Source: Roseibacillus sp. (lineage in GTDB: Bacteria > Verrucomicrobiota > Verrucomicrobiae > Verrucomicrobiales > Akkermansiaceae). From it: 13,085 nt of DNA. Made by a program: the position numbers and the translations under genes. The stretch covers positions 25,344 through 38,428 of the forward strand of contig PBNG01000053.1 in the NCBI GenBank assembly GCA_002723015.1, written 5' to 3'. Shown piece after piece: positions 1 to 7,634 of the stretch (within the stretch, counting starts at the first letter, position 1; each line of letters starts with the position of its first letter). A model generated the notes under the pieces. It was not told the origin of the DNA. It ran no database searches and was given only the letters and a program-made list of their open reading frames with translations.

Positions 1-1173
1 GATCCCCGGGTTGGTCGCCTGCACACCAGTCCGGTCCTGCGAACCTCTCAGGAAAAGCGGAATAACGGGTGGAATCAGTACCTCTTTGGTCACGGGGGAG
101 GCAGGACCTCGGGACGGGGGCCGGACTACTGGGCGATGCTAACCCGGCAGATTCTCTTCAACCGGCCTAATGATCACTTCGTGGTGTATGACCTCAGCTA
201 CGAGGCCAATTTCAACCTCTGGGATAACTTCTTTGTTTCGACCGGTAATCCCGCCCGAAAGCAGTCCTTTGTGAGGAATCCAGAGGAAAATCCCCTTCCT
301 AATGGACGATTCCAGCTAATTGGAACCGGGACTGCGGTGGAGCGTGACATAGTCGATTTCCACCGCGCCGCGAGCCAACTCTGGCTTAATGGCGGATTCA
401 ACGTGAATTCGGTCAGTGTGGACGCATGGAAGGCCGTGCTGGCCTCCGCGATGAACGCCGGGAACTATGCCAGCGAGGACGCGATTCCCTATCCACGGGT
501 AATCAACCCCCCCAACGGTGAGTATCTTGGTGGGAACTGGGATGACGAGGAAGCAACCTCAGGGTTTCTGAGTATCGATGGCAGCGATGCCACCGACAGC
601 GAACTTGAGCGCCTCGCCCAGGAAATTGTGCGGGAGGTTAAGGAAAGAGCTCCCTTCTTTGGCCTTTCCGATTTCATCAACCGCCGGCTGGTTGCGAGCG
701 AGCATGGCGACGCCGGCCCGATTGAGGCTGCCATCCAGCGTTCCGGGATCAATGCCGAGTTTGATGAGAATGAACTCCTCCGGATACCCAATGCCGAGCG
801 CGACCGACTGCGGAACGTCAGCTTTGATAACATGCGTGATGCGACTCGTCTTGAGCAGACCCAGAAACCGAATTCGGTGGCATGGGGCCTTCCGGGATAT
901 CTGACCCAGGGAGACGTGGTGCAGGCGATTGGATCAGCGCTGCGACCGAGGTCGGATTCCTTCATCGTCCGAGCTTATGGTGAGTCTGTTGATGTGCAGG
1001 GCGAGGTCAAGGCTCGTGCATGGTGCGAGGCCATTGTCCAACGTAGTCCGGAGCCCATAAACCCTGACTCAAGTGGACTCAACCCGATGGCCAAGCGGAA
1101 CCCCGACGACCTTGAGTTTGGTCGGCGCTTCAAATTGGTGAGCTTCCGCTGGCTGAATGCCGAGGAGGTCTAG
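1..1173 (+). CDS. Verru_Chthon cassette protein A, C-terminal part (5' end outside window)
   Basis: The reading frame is open from base 1 to the TAG at 1171-1173, so about 390 C-terminal residues of a longer protein are visible. The ATG at 136 is internal: good coding sequence precedes it, including the stretch ending GRGPDYWAM. Segments such as YDLSYEANFNLWDNFF, APFFGLSDFINRRL, GYLTQGDVVQAIGS, ARAWCEAIVQR and a terminal FGRRFKLVSFRWLNAEEV match my memory of the Verru_Chthon cassette protein A family. These are large proteins of Verrucomicrobiota, usually over 1000 residues, encoded beside three prepilin-like proteins (B, C and D). The partners would lie left of the window if the cassette is intact. 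Their function is unproven; an envelope or secretion role is inferred from the prepilin-like partners. A strong terminator follows, so this is the last gene of its transcript. The family call rests on recalled motifs, not on a search. Confidence 0.75.
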   Translation, partial: DPRVGRLHTSPVLRTSQEKRNNGWNQYLFGHGGGRTSGRGPDYWAMLTRQILFNRPNDHFVVYDLSYEANFNLWDNFFVSTGNPARKQSFVRNPEENPLPNGRFQLIGTGTAVERDIVDFHRAASQLWLNGGFNVNSVSVDAWKAVLASAMNAGNYASEDAIPYPRVINPPNGEYLGGNWDDEEATSGFLSIDGSDATDSELERLAQEIVREVKERAPFFGLSDFINRRLVASEHGDAGPIEAAIQRSGINAEFDENELLRIPNAERDRLRNVSFDNMRDATRLEQTQKPNSVAWGLPGYLTQGDVVQAIGSALRPRSDSFIVRAYGESVDVQGEVKARAWCEAIVQRSPEPINPDSSGLNPMAKRNPDDLEFGRRFKLVSFRWLNAEEV

Positions 1174-1201
1174 AAGCTGTCGCGGAGCATTCCTCTTTCA
1201 G

Positions 1202-1234
1202 AGCCCATGGACCACTCCGGGCCATGGGCTTTTT
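1202..1234 (+). terminator. Rho-independent terminator after the Verru_Chthon A gene
   Basis: A perfect 9-bp inverted repeat, AGCCCATGG (1202-1210) and CCATGGGCT (1222-1230), encloses an 11-base loop and runs straight into a T tract (1230-1234). It begins 28 bases after the TAG stop at 1171-1173 and points the same way as that gene. It should end the cassette transcript and separate it from the SHD1-like gene downstream. Confidence 0.85.
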
Positions 1235-1369
1235 CCTGCTCTGCCGAGGAACTTCCTGTGAACCGGAAGGATCAGCCGCAGGGGCGCCGGAGTTCGTGGG
1301 CTCGCGAGTTGAAGGAGACTCTCAAGAATCGATTTGACGCTCCTCCCGGGCATGAGAGAAGATGCCGCA

Positions 1370-2026
1370 ATGTTCTTCTTGCGCTGCCTGTGTGTGACTC
1401 TGCTCTGCAGCTTTCCGATACTTGTGGTTCTCCCGGCTCATGCCGATGACGAACCGGAGGGAGAAAAGCCACGGGTGTGGACCAGTGCGGATGGGCGGAA
1501 ACTCACCGGAACCCTCGAAGAAAAGGGAGAGGACTGGGTGAAGCTCCAAATCAAGGGCAAGGTTTACACCTTGAAGCTGGAGAAGCTCAGCAAGGAAGAT
1601 CAGGACTACCTGAAGACGCACAAGATCAGGAAGCCCCTCCAGATCAGGACGGAGCTCAAGTCCTACAAGGACAACGATCTTGAGCAGACCGTTATGACTC
1701 TTGACGTTGAATTCACCAACATGGAGGAGAATTCCGAGCTCTACCTGCTTGTAGTCTGGATCTCCAAGAAGAAATCCGACCAGAGCAGTGGTTCCGTCAG
1801 TATCAAGGAGAAGTTGGAATGCTTCTACGACCGGGACGGGGTCTACTCCCACGAGGCCAGCTTTTTCGACAACAAGAACGGTGACGATTTTCGGGGCTGG
1901 GCCATCCGGGTGATGGACATGAAGGGCAAGGTTCTTACCGAGCGTGCCAGTAGCGCCGGCTACCTGCGGTATCTCAAGACGGTGATCACCCGCCGGGCTC
2001 CTGTGCCTCCCGAAGAAGACGAGTAA
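1370..2026 (+). CDS. Secreted SHD1-domain-like protein of unknown function
   Basis: The product has 218 residues. I chose the ATG at 1370 because it opens directly on a signal peptide: MFFLRC, then a hydrophobic core, then a likely cleavage after PAHA. A purine-rich stretch (GAGAGAAGA) lies just upstream. The frame is open back to a TTG at 1334, but that start would put a charged extension before the signal. Immediately after the signal, residues about 36-83 contain RVWTSADGRKLTGTLEE, then a V-K-L beta strand, then LEKLSKEDQDYLK. This is the W-x-DGR ... LS-x-x-D-x-x-Y-L pattern of SHD1-like beta-barrel domains, which are common in secreted proteins of Verrucomicrobiota and Planctomycetota. 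The rest is a beta-rich domain I do not recognise. It is expected to be periplasmic or secreted. No partner is evident, since a terminator precedes it and 212 bases follow. Confidence 0.75.
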   Translation: MFFLRCLCVTLLCSFPILVVLPAHADDEPEGEKPRVWTSADGRKLTGTLEEKGEDWVKLQIKGKVYTLKLEKLSKEDQDYLKTHKIRKPLQIRTELKSYKDNDLEQTVMTLDVEFTNMEENSELYLLVVWISKKKSDQSSGSVSIKEKLECFYDRDGVYSHEASFFDNKNGDDFRGWAIRVMDMKGKVLTERASSAGYLRYLKTVITRRAPVPPEEDE

Positions 2027-2238
2027 AAGTAAAACCGGTTCCGGGGGGACCTCCGTGATTCTCTGTTCTGCGGACAGAAGGATGTCCATCTGCCTGAGGG
2101 TTCCTATCTCCTTCCCCGATTTGGAGGGGCGCGTCCACCAACGGCTTGCGGGAGTGAGTGGAATAGCCTGACTGTTTCAAGGCGCCCTTGCGCAAAGAGC
2201 CACAGAGGTTTACATCTGTCCTGATATTTTATTCTGTG

Positions 2239-3219
2239 GTGCGCGTCTGCCTTCTTACAACTCAGGATCTGGATGCTGATCCCTTTCCATCCGACGACTG
2301 GCCGTGTGACCCGCGGCCCTTTCTTCCGGAGGCAGAATGGCAGGTGGAAACTCTCAGCAAGAAGACCTCGGTAGAGGTGGTCACCGGTCTGGTGGAGGGC
2401 GGCGAGTTTGACCTTTTCTTCAATCTCTGCGATGGGGCTGCCGATCAGGATATCCCGGGGATCGAGGTGGTGAAAACCCTCGAGAGGCTGGGAGTGCCCT
2501 TTACCGGGGCGACTTCGAATTATTATGAGCCGACCCGTGAGGAGATGAAGGAGGCCTGCCGGAAGGAGGGGATCGCCACCCCTGCCGGGGTGCTGGCCCG
2601 GAATGAGGCCGACGTGGAGAGGGCTGCGGACACGCTGCGCTTCCCGCTCTTCGTGAAGCACCACAACAGCTATGCTAGTGTGGACATAAGCCGGAATTCG
2701 CGGGTCCAGTCGAGGGTCGGTCTGCAGCAGCAGGCGCAGAAGATAATCTCTCGCCATGGCGGCGCCCTGATCGAGGAATACATTGAGGGGGTCGAGTGCA
2801 CGGTGCTGGTGGCGGAGAATCCTGAGAATCCTGAGCGCCCGGTGAGCTACCTTCCGATGCAGTACCGTTTTCCGGAGGGAGAGGAGTTCAAGCATGAGGA
2901 ACTGAAATGGGTAGACTATGATGCGCTCTCCAGTTTTCCCGTTGAGGACCCCCGACTTGCCTACCGTCTACGAGAGGAAGCTGGGCGTTTTTTCGTGGCG
3001 TTGGGGGGAGCGAGCTTTGGCCGCTGCGATGTGCGGGTGGATCCCGGGGGAATCCCCTACTTCCTGGAGATTAATCCCAACTGCGGAGTGTATTATCCGC
3101 CGACAGATCCCGGTAGCGCGGACCTGTGTCTGATGCAGGACCCGGCGGGACACGAGGGATTCACGAGGCAGCTGGTGCGGGCGGCGTTTGCGCGTCAGGG
3201 GCGGCTCTGGCCGGAATGA
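2239..3219 (+). CDS. D-Ala-D-Ala-ligase-like ATP-grasp enzyme
   Basis: The product has 326 residues from the GTG at 2239. This start is chosen because it places the first Rossmann-like strand (VRVCLLTTQDLD) at the N-terminus. The frame is open to a TTG at 2188, and GTG 2236 is also possible; none has a convincing ribosome-binding site. The C-terminal half is an ATP-grasp fold: the nucleotide-binding lysine in LFVKHHN (about K140), the IEEYIEGVE strand (about 180-183), and the metal-binding set D264, E277 and N279 in CDVRVD and FLEINPNCG. The family ligates a carboxylate to an amine through an acyl-phosphate. The N-terminal half lacks the usual Ddl glycine/serine loop and instead has FFNLCDGAADQDIPGIEVV and EPTREEMKEACRKEGIATP. 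It is therefore a divergent relative, perhaps a dipeptide or peptide ligase rather than the cell-wall Ddl. The substrate cannot be read from sequence. Confidence 0.8.
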   Translation: MRVCLLTTQDLDADPFPSDDWPCDPRPFLPEAEWQVETLSKKTSVEVVTGLVEGGEFDLFFNLCDGAADQDIPGIEVVKTLERLGVPFTGATSNYYEPTREEMKEACRKEGIATPAGVLARNEADVERAADTLRFPLFVKHHNSYASVDISRNSRVQSRVGLQQQAQKIISRHGGALIEEYIEGVECTVLVAENPENPERPVSYLPMQYRFPEGEEFKHEELKWVDYDALSSFPVEDPRLAYRLREEAGRFFVALGGASFGRCDVRVDPGGIPYFLEINPNCGVYYPPTDPGSADLCLMQDPAGHEGFTRQLVRAAFARQGRLWPE

Positions 3220-3240
3220 GAGAGCGTGTCAGCTCTCTTT
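3219..3240. terminator. Short hairpin shared by two convergent genes
   Basis: A 7-bp stem, AGAGAGC (3219-3225) with GCTCTCT (3232-3238), has a 6-base loop. The stem-loop contains the last base of the ATP-grasp TGA (3217-3219) and the whole minus-strand stop of the ndpA-like gene (3229-3231). On the plus strand it is followed by only three Ts, and on the minus strand by no T run. It is at best a weak terminator, or a barrier to read-through between converging genes. Confidence 0.45.
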
Positions 3241-4293
3241 GGAATTGAAGTAGACCTTCAGGAAACCCATCGCGCGATCCTCGTCGAAGCCACGCTCGAT
3301 AGTGCCCTCCTGGAATTCGGGTAGAAGGCGTACTTCCACCCCGGTATCAAACTTCATCACCCCGCCGACCTTTCTGTGAACCTTCGTCAGTTCCCCGGAG
3401 CTGATCCCGAAGTCGTCGGAGAGAGGCTGGTTGTTCTCCTCCTCAAATTTAGCTTTATATTCCTTGAACCGGCTCACCATGGCAGGGTCCTTGCGCAAGA
3501 CCTCTTCCTCGAATTCCTGCATGCTGAAGTGGTCGCGATTTTCAAAGAATTCGATGGCTCGGTTCGCTGCCATGGTTTTTTCTGCAATCCCTCCATCTTC
3601 CCCGGTCAGTGGGCTCTTTTCGCCCTGCAGGAAGGAAACAGCGAGGTCCGCAACCTGGGTCGTAAGGACTGAGTCATCGGTGAAGAGGCGAACCCCAAGG
3701 AACTCCTGAAGCCAGAATTTGGACTGGGCTCCGCCCCGGTCGAACGTCAGGACATGATAACCGTTAGCTTCATCCGCGTTCAGGATGAGACAGCCCTTGT
3801 CGATCTTGTCAGGGTTGATTCCATGCTCGGTGGTGATGCGGAGGTCTCCATGGTCCGAGGAGATGCTGAGGAAGGGTTCTACCGTCTCAGATTTCAGGAT
3901 GCAGAGAGCATCGACAGGCTCCTTACTCACCACCGCATTCCTGATTCGGGCAATACAAAGGTCTCCCGCCTTGATGTTGGGATGATCAGTTTTTGCATAG
4001 AGCCGCTTGGCCAGTTCGCACCCTTTTTCAAGGAAGGAACTTTCCCCTGAGAAGATCTCGCGGACACAGGAAAAGGTTTCGTTCTTGTCGAGGGAGGAGT
4101 GGTGGTCGAAGCGATACCGCACGTGGCTCCGGAAGGGTTTGAGGATCAACTGGGAAAAAAGGTCCCGGTCCTCTTTCCGGATCTCGCAGACCTCCCGTGA
4201 GGTCTCCAGGGGTTGACCGTTGACCCGATTGCCAACACGCGCGAGAACCACTGGTCCCGCAGTGGCCTTCTTGAAGCCGATGTCCAGAATCAC
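3229..4293 (-). CDS. Nucleoid-associated protein, NdpA/YejK family
   Basis: The product has 354 residues. The GTG at 4293 is the first usable start because an in-frame TAG lies 12 bases before it. No clear ribosome-binding site is visible. The protein matches the 37-kDa nucleoid-associated family (E. coli YejK/NdpA; Pfam PF04245) along most of its length. Signs include an N-terminal RVGNRVNGQ region, HPNIKAGDLCIARI and VDALCILKSET in the middle, then EHGINPDKIDKGCLILN and GYHVLTFDRGGAQSKFW, and a C-terminal helical part with FEEEVLRKDP. The length is like the roughly 350-residue versions I associate with Bacteroidota. The protein is soluble, with no signal peptide, and is expected to sit on DNA; the family's role is poorly defined. 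It lies 101 bases downstream of the sulfatase on the same strand, but nothing links their functions. Confidence 0.85.
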   Translation of the reverse strand: MILDIGFKKATAGPVVLARVGNRVNGQPLETSREVCEIRKEDRDLFSQLILKPFRSHVRYRFDHHSSLDKNETFSCVREIFSGESSFLEKGCELAKRLYAKTDHPNIKAGDLCIARIRNAVVSKEPVDALCILKSETVEPFLSISSDHGDLRITTEHGINPDKIDKGCLILNADEANGYHVLTFDRGGAQSKFWLQEFLGVRLFTDDSVLTTQVADLAVSFLQGEKSPLTGEDGGIAEKTMAANRAIEFFENRDHFSMQEFEEEVLRKDPAMVSRFKEYKAKFEEENNQPLSDDFGISSGELTKVHRKVGGVMKFDTGVEVRLLPEFQEGTIERGFDEDRAMGFLKVYFNSKES

Positions 4294-4394
4294 GGGAAGA
4301 CGCTAGAAGACATGCCACCGGGCAACACGGGAAAAGCAGGAAAGCCATTCCCAAGGTGCTCACATGCTTTCCACAGGGCGCCAGCTACGGCCCC

Positions 4395-5954
4395 TTATTT
4401 ACTGGCAGGCTGCTTGTTGGCGTTGACTCCGATCGGGGCCTGCGGCCACGGGGTCTCACCGGGAGCCCACTTGGTGGGCTGTTTTGCCCGGACAGCGTCT
4501 ACGTGCATGGTCAGCCACCTCGGAGGCTTGGCATTCTCCTTCTGGCCGTAGATGTAGGGGAGAGGAGGGTCCATCAGGAGTGGTTTTTCTCCCAGGGGCG
4601 GACGTTCGCTGTCCACCTGAGCGAGTCTGGCGGCGAGACGCTTGACGACTCCGGGATGTTCGTGGGCAACATCCTTCTTTTCGTAGGGATCCTTCGCAAT
4701 ATTGAAAAGCATCTTACCCATGAGCTTCCAGTCTCCGCTACGGATGGTGGGAACCCGGACGCTGCCAGTGACCTCGAAGACGATTTCGTTGCGTGGACTG
4801 GCAGCCCCCTCAAAGAGCATGGCTGTCATGTCGAGTCCATCAACCTTGGTCTTCTGGGCGACCTTCGCCCCGGCTAGCTTGATGAAGGTAGAATAGAAGT
4901 CGGCGACGAACATCATTCCGTCATGGGAGCTGCGGGGCCTGGTATGCCCAGGCCAGCGTAGAAGGCAGGGCACCCGAACGCCTCCCTCAAAGGTGGTGTT
5001 TTTTGTACCACGCCACGGGGTGCTCATGGACTCGAGGACTGGACCGTTGTCGTTGGTGAAGATGAAGAGGGTATTGTCGCGAAATCCGTGCTGATCGATC
5101 GCTCGCGCGATTCTACCAACCGCGGTATCGAGGGAGCGTAGCATGGCGTCACGAATTGCGAGAGGATCCTTCTCCTCGTCAGGAACATCGGCGGGAGGAT
5201 TAAGAGGGCCGTGGACGGCATTGAAAGGAACATAGAGGAAGAAGGGCGTCCCGGGGCTCTTGGCCCGTGCTGCGATGACTCTCTCTGCTTCGGCGGCAAA
5301 GAGGTCCGTAGCGTAGCCTTCTTCCTGGATGGGTTTCTGGTTGCGATGCCAGTCGTAGACAGCGAAACGAGCTGGTGCATTGTGAACAATGGTCTTGGTG
5401 TAATAGTCGATGCCCCACGCATAGTGACCATACTGGTGCATGAACCCCTGGCCCATCGGGAGATGCTCTTCGAGCCACTCGCCACAGTGCCATTTGCCTA
5501 CAAGGGCAGTGAAATAACCAGCTTCGCGCAGCGCTTCCGCAATCGTGCGTTCCTCGGTGGCCAGTGCATGGATTCGCCTCGTGGGTTCCCCCCGGTCGTT
5601 GTGGGCAAGAGTCAGGCCCAATGCCTTCAGGTAACTGGGCTTGCCAAAATCCTCGGAGCGCCAGTCCATCCAGTTGCGAAAAGCATAGCGACCGGTAAGA
5701 AAGGCGCCCCTAGTTGGTGCGCAGACGGAGTGAGTGTAAAATTGAGTCAGGCGTAGGCTCTCCCCGGCCAGGTTGTCGAGATGTGGAGTCAGGCCCCTGG
5801 TGCTTCCGTTGAACCCCGGCTGGTTCCACCCCATGTCATCCGACATGATGAAGACGATGTTGGGACGGCTTCCAGCCTCGCCCTTTGCCTGCCCAATCGT
5901 GGGCAACAGGAGGAGAGAACAGAATCCGGTCAGGGTAAGAAAGATCTGCGTCAT
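4395..5954 (-). CDS. Secreted formylglycine-dependent sulfatase (arylsulfatase family)
   Basis: The product has 519 residues from the ATG at 5954. A signal peptide occupies about residues 1-23 (hydrophobic core FLTLTGFCSLLLLPTIG). The active site is complete: metal-binding D39-D40 in IVFIMSDDMGW; the formylglycine site C78-A-P-T-R82 in CAPTRGAFLTGR, of the Cys type; K154 and H156 in VGKWHCGE; H249 in FNAVHGP; D302-N303 in FTNDNGP; and K318 in RGTKNTTFEGGVRVP. These proteins hydrolyse sulfate esters, often on sulfated polysaccharides, and need a maturation enzyme (FGE or anSME) to convert the cysteine. That enzyme is not in the window. The spacing and the GIDYY motif resemble arylsulfatase A/B-like members, but the sugar substrate cannot be assigned. 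A terminator separates it from the oxidoreductase gene upstream, so it probably has its own promoter. No clear ribosome-binding site was found. Confidence 0.93.
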   Translation of the reverse strand: MTQIFLTLTGFCSLLLLPTIGQAKGEAGSRPNIVFIMSDDMGWNQPGFNGSTRGLTPHLDNLAGESLRLTQFYTHSVCAPTRGAFLTGRYAFRNWMDWRSEDFGKPSYLKALGLTLAHNDRGEPTRRIHALATEERTIAEALREAGYFTALVGKWHCGEWLEEHLPMGQGFMHQYGHYAWGIDYYTKTIVHNAPARFAVYDWHRNQKPIQEEGYATDLFAAEAERVIAARAKSPGTPFFLYVPFNAVHGPLNPPADVPDEEKDPLAIRDAMLRSLDTAVGRIARAIDQHGFRDNTLFIFTNDNGPVLESMSTPWRGTKNTTFEGGVRVPCLLRWPGHTRPRSSHDGMMFVADFYSTFIKLAGAKVAQKTKVDGLDMTAMLFEGAASPRNEIVFEVTGSVRVPTIRSGDWKLMGKMLFNIAKDPYEKKDVAHEHPGVVKRLAARLAQVDSERPPLGEKPLLMDPPLPYIYGQKENAKPPRWLTMHVDAVRAKQPTKWAPGETPWPQAPIGVNANKQPASK

Positions 5955-6010
5955 GCCGTATCAAAGAGGAGCGGGCGTCAGATTCAAGAACTCTGTCGCT
6001 CTGTTCCATG

Positions 6011-6051
6011 GAAAGAAAGGCCCGCCTTCCCTTGCGGGGAAAAGCAGGCCT
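6011..6051 (-). terminator. Rho-independent terminator after the oxidoreductase gene
   Basis: On the minus strand the stem starts AGGCCTGC (6051-6044) and pairs with the arm ending GGCGGGCCT (6026-6018). This gives about 14 pairs including three G-U, around a loop containing GCAA. A T-rich tract, TTCTTTC, follows (6017-6011). It lies 44 bases past the stop of the Gfo/Idh/MocA gene and before the sulfatase start, so it should insulate the two. Confidence 0.75.
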
Positions 6052-6061
6052 GATCTTGCCA

Positions 6062-6078
6062 CCGGGGTCTAACCCCGG
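6062..6078 (-). other. GC-rich hairpin next to the terminator
   Basis: CCGGGGT (6062-6068) and ACCCCGG (6072-6078) form a perfect 7-bp stem with a 3-base loop, 17 bases past the oxidoreductase stop. No T tract follows it. It is probably a stabilising 3'-end structure ahead of the true terminator at 6011-6051. Confidence 0.5.
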
Positions 6079-6094
6079 GCCGGGTAATCACGGG

Positions 6095-7468
6095 TCAGAC
6101 CTTGAGATCGTAACCCTCTCGCGGGTCGATGGTGACCCACTTGTTGGCTTCTTCGTGGTTAGTGAATTTGCCGGTCTGGTCATCCCATTTGAGTTCTTCG
6201 CCAGGGAAACGCAATGCTACGGCACCAAGAGCAAGGGCGGCGGACATGGGCGCGGCATACATGAAGTTGCTGCCTGGGGCATTGATGTCGCCCTTCTTGG
6301 CGGCCTCGACCCACTCACGGTGGTGATCTGTTCCCTTCAGCTTGCGATGTTCTCCCTGCCAGCGGGCAGATTCCCTAGCGATAGCATCCTTGTCGAATTT
6401 GGCTCCCACTGCGACTGGTCGAGGGGTTCCGGCATGAGATCCACCCATGGCGGACATCTTACTTCCGACGATGAGGCACCCGTTTCCACCCATGTCGAGG
6501 CGGGGGTCTGCCCCGGTGGGGGCTTTGGGCCGCTTGCCGCCGTCATACCAGGTCATCTTGATTCCCTTGGGGCAGACCTTGGTGGCGGGAAAATCGAAAT
6601 GGATGACTGACCATTTGGGATAGGCAACTCCGGCTGGTGCAGAGGCCTCCGCGGTAATGGAAGTGGGTAGGGTGAGGCCGCAGGTCCAGAACGCGGGGTC
6701 CATGTTATGGCAGGCCATATCGCCCATGGCACCCGCACCAAAGTCCCACCAGCCTCGCCATGAGAAGGGCAGGAAGCCTTTGCCGAATGGCCGGGCCTCC
6801 ATGGGGCCAACCCAGGAGTCCCAGTCGAGTCCCTTTGGAACTGGTGTCTCGGTAGGATATTCAGTCATACCCTGAGGCCAGATGGGTCGGTTGGACCAGG
6901 AGTGTAGTTCCAGAACCTCACCGAAGGCTCCGTCATCCATCATCTTCTTCCAGAGCTTGAGGCCAGATCCAGCATGCCCTTGGTTGCCCATCTGAGTTAC
7001 CACCTTGTATTTCTTGGTAGCCTCCAGAAGAGCCATGCACTCGCCGTAGGTACGGGCGAGAGGTTTCTGCACATATACGTGTTTGCCAAGCTTCATGGCG
7101 GCAAGGGCTGCTACCGCATGAACGTGATCTGGAGTAGATACCACAACGGCATCGATCTCGTCCTTATGCTTGGACAGCATTTCCCGGTAATCCGTATAGC
7201 GTGGAATCTTGCTGTATTTGTTGAAATGTCCCTTCGCTCGTCCCTCGTCGACATCGCACATGGCAATGAGGGTTCCTCCACTGGAAACCGTGCTATCAAG
7301 GTCGCTGCTCCCCTTGCCGCCACAGCCGATCTGGGCGAAGCGGAGCGGTTTTCCCTTGTGGTGGTCACCGTAGACGAGTTCGGCGGAACCAAGTGTGGCC
7401 GCGGCTGCGGCGGTGGTCCCGAGGAAGTTACGGCGATTGGACTGAGCCGTTTTGGATGGTTCGGACAT
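6095..7468 (-). CDS. Gfo/Idh/MocA family oxidoreductase with Tat signal
   Basis: The product has 457 residues. I chose the ATG at 7468 because it gives a normal Tat signal: a 13-residue n-region, then S-N-R12-R13-N-F-L and an alanine-rich core. The frame extends to a TTG at 7504, which would put 12 extra residues ahead of the signal with no better ribosome-binding site. After the signal comes a Rossmann NAD(P)-binding motif, RFAQIGCGGKG (about 44-53), then VVVSTPDHVHA, and then VQKPLA with the family's catalytic lysine (about K135). The third acidic/basic position of the usual EKP motif is Gln here. The C-terminal alpha/beta domain holds WWDFGAGAMGDMACHNMD, with candidate catalytic His/Asp residues. 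These enzymes oxidise or reduce sugars using a bound cofactor. A Tat-exported form with prefolded cofactor is common in Verrucomicrobiota and Planctomycetota. The sulfatase next door fits polysaccharide use, but the substrate is unknown. Confidence 0.9.
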   Translation of the reverse strand: MSEPSKTAQSNRRNFLGTTAAAAATLGSAELVYGDHHKGKPLRFAQIGCGGKGSSDLDSTVSSGGTLIAMCDVDEGRAKGHFNKYSKIPRYTDYREMLSKHKDEIDAVVVSTPDHVHAVAALAAMKLGKHVYVQKPLARTYGECMALLEATKKYKVVTQMGNQGHAGSGLKLWKKMMDDGAFGEVLELHSWSNRPIWPQGMTEYPTETPVPKGLDWDSWVGPMEARPFGKGFLPFSWRGWWDFGAGAMGDMACHNMDPAFWTCGLTLPTSITAEASAPAGVAYPKWSVIHFDFPATKVCPKGIKMTWYDGGKRPKAPTGADPRLDMGGNGCLIVGSKMSAMGGSHAGTPRPVAVGAKFDKDAIARESARWQGEHRKLKGTDHHREWVEAAKKGDINAPGSNFMYAAPMSAALALGAVALRFPGEELKWDDQTGKFTNHEEANKWVTIDPREGYDLKV

Positions 7469-7634
7469 GAGAGCGACTACAGCGGTTTGGACGAAGGTTT
7501 TCAAGGGTAAGAGTGCGGGTCCCCAGTTATCGGGCTAGTCCCTTTGTGAGAGTGTTTTCGGGACCGTCGCGCCTTTTCAGGAGCTGATGCGGTTTTTGTT
7601 GACTGCCTCCGCGGAGTTACCAGCCTGTCTGGAT

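Noticed and set aside
2064..2087. Small inverted repeats (TCTGT/ACAGA and GGACA/TGTCC) after the SHD1-like gene
   Set aside because: The stems are 5 bp, mutually exclusive and not followed by Ts, so no terminator can be claimed.
1322..2089. Long minus-strand open frame opposite the SHD1-like gene
   Set aside because: The plus-strand frame has a signal peptide and a recognisable domain. The antisense product is Leu/His/Val-rich with no domain and looks like a shadow.
2818..2838. Short tandem repeat GAGAATCCT inside the ATP-grasp gene
   Set aside because: Two copies only, in frame, encoding the ENPENPE stretch in a loop. This is ordinary coding variation.
2104..2895. 263-codon minus-strand open frame opposite the ATP-grasp gene
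   Set aside because: It lies across conserved ATP-grasp coding sequence and has a His/Arg/Leu-rich composition typical of antisense frames.
5211..5756. Plus-strand open frame inside the sulfatase gene
   Set aside because: The sulfatase on the other strand has all active-site motifs through this region. No separate start signal or domain is seen.
6974..7510. Plus-strand open frame opposite the oxidoreductase gene
   Set aside because: It covers the Rossmann and KP-motif coding region of the real gene and has no recognisable content.
7599..7627. TTGACT (7599-7604) as a -35 box for the beta-propeller gene
   Set aside because: There is no credible -10 at 16-18 bases downstream, and the start codon at 7635 would be too close.
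7587..7634. Upstream ATG (7587) as start of the beta-propeller gene, with AGGAG before it
   Set aside because: The spacing between AGGAG and the ATG is only 3 bases, and the ATG at 7635 gives a cleaner signal peptide. It remains possible.
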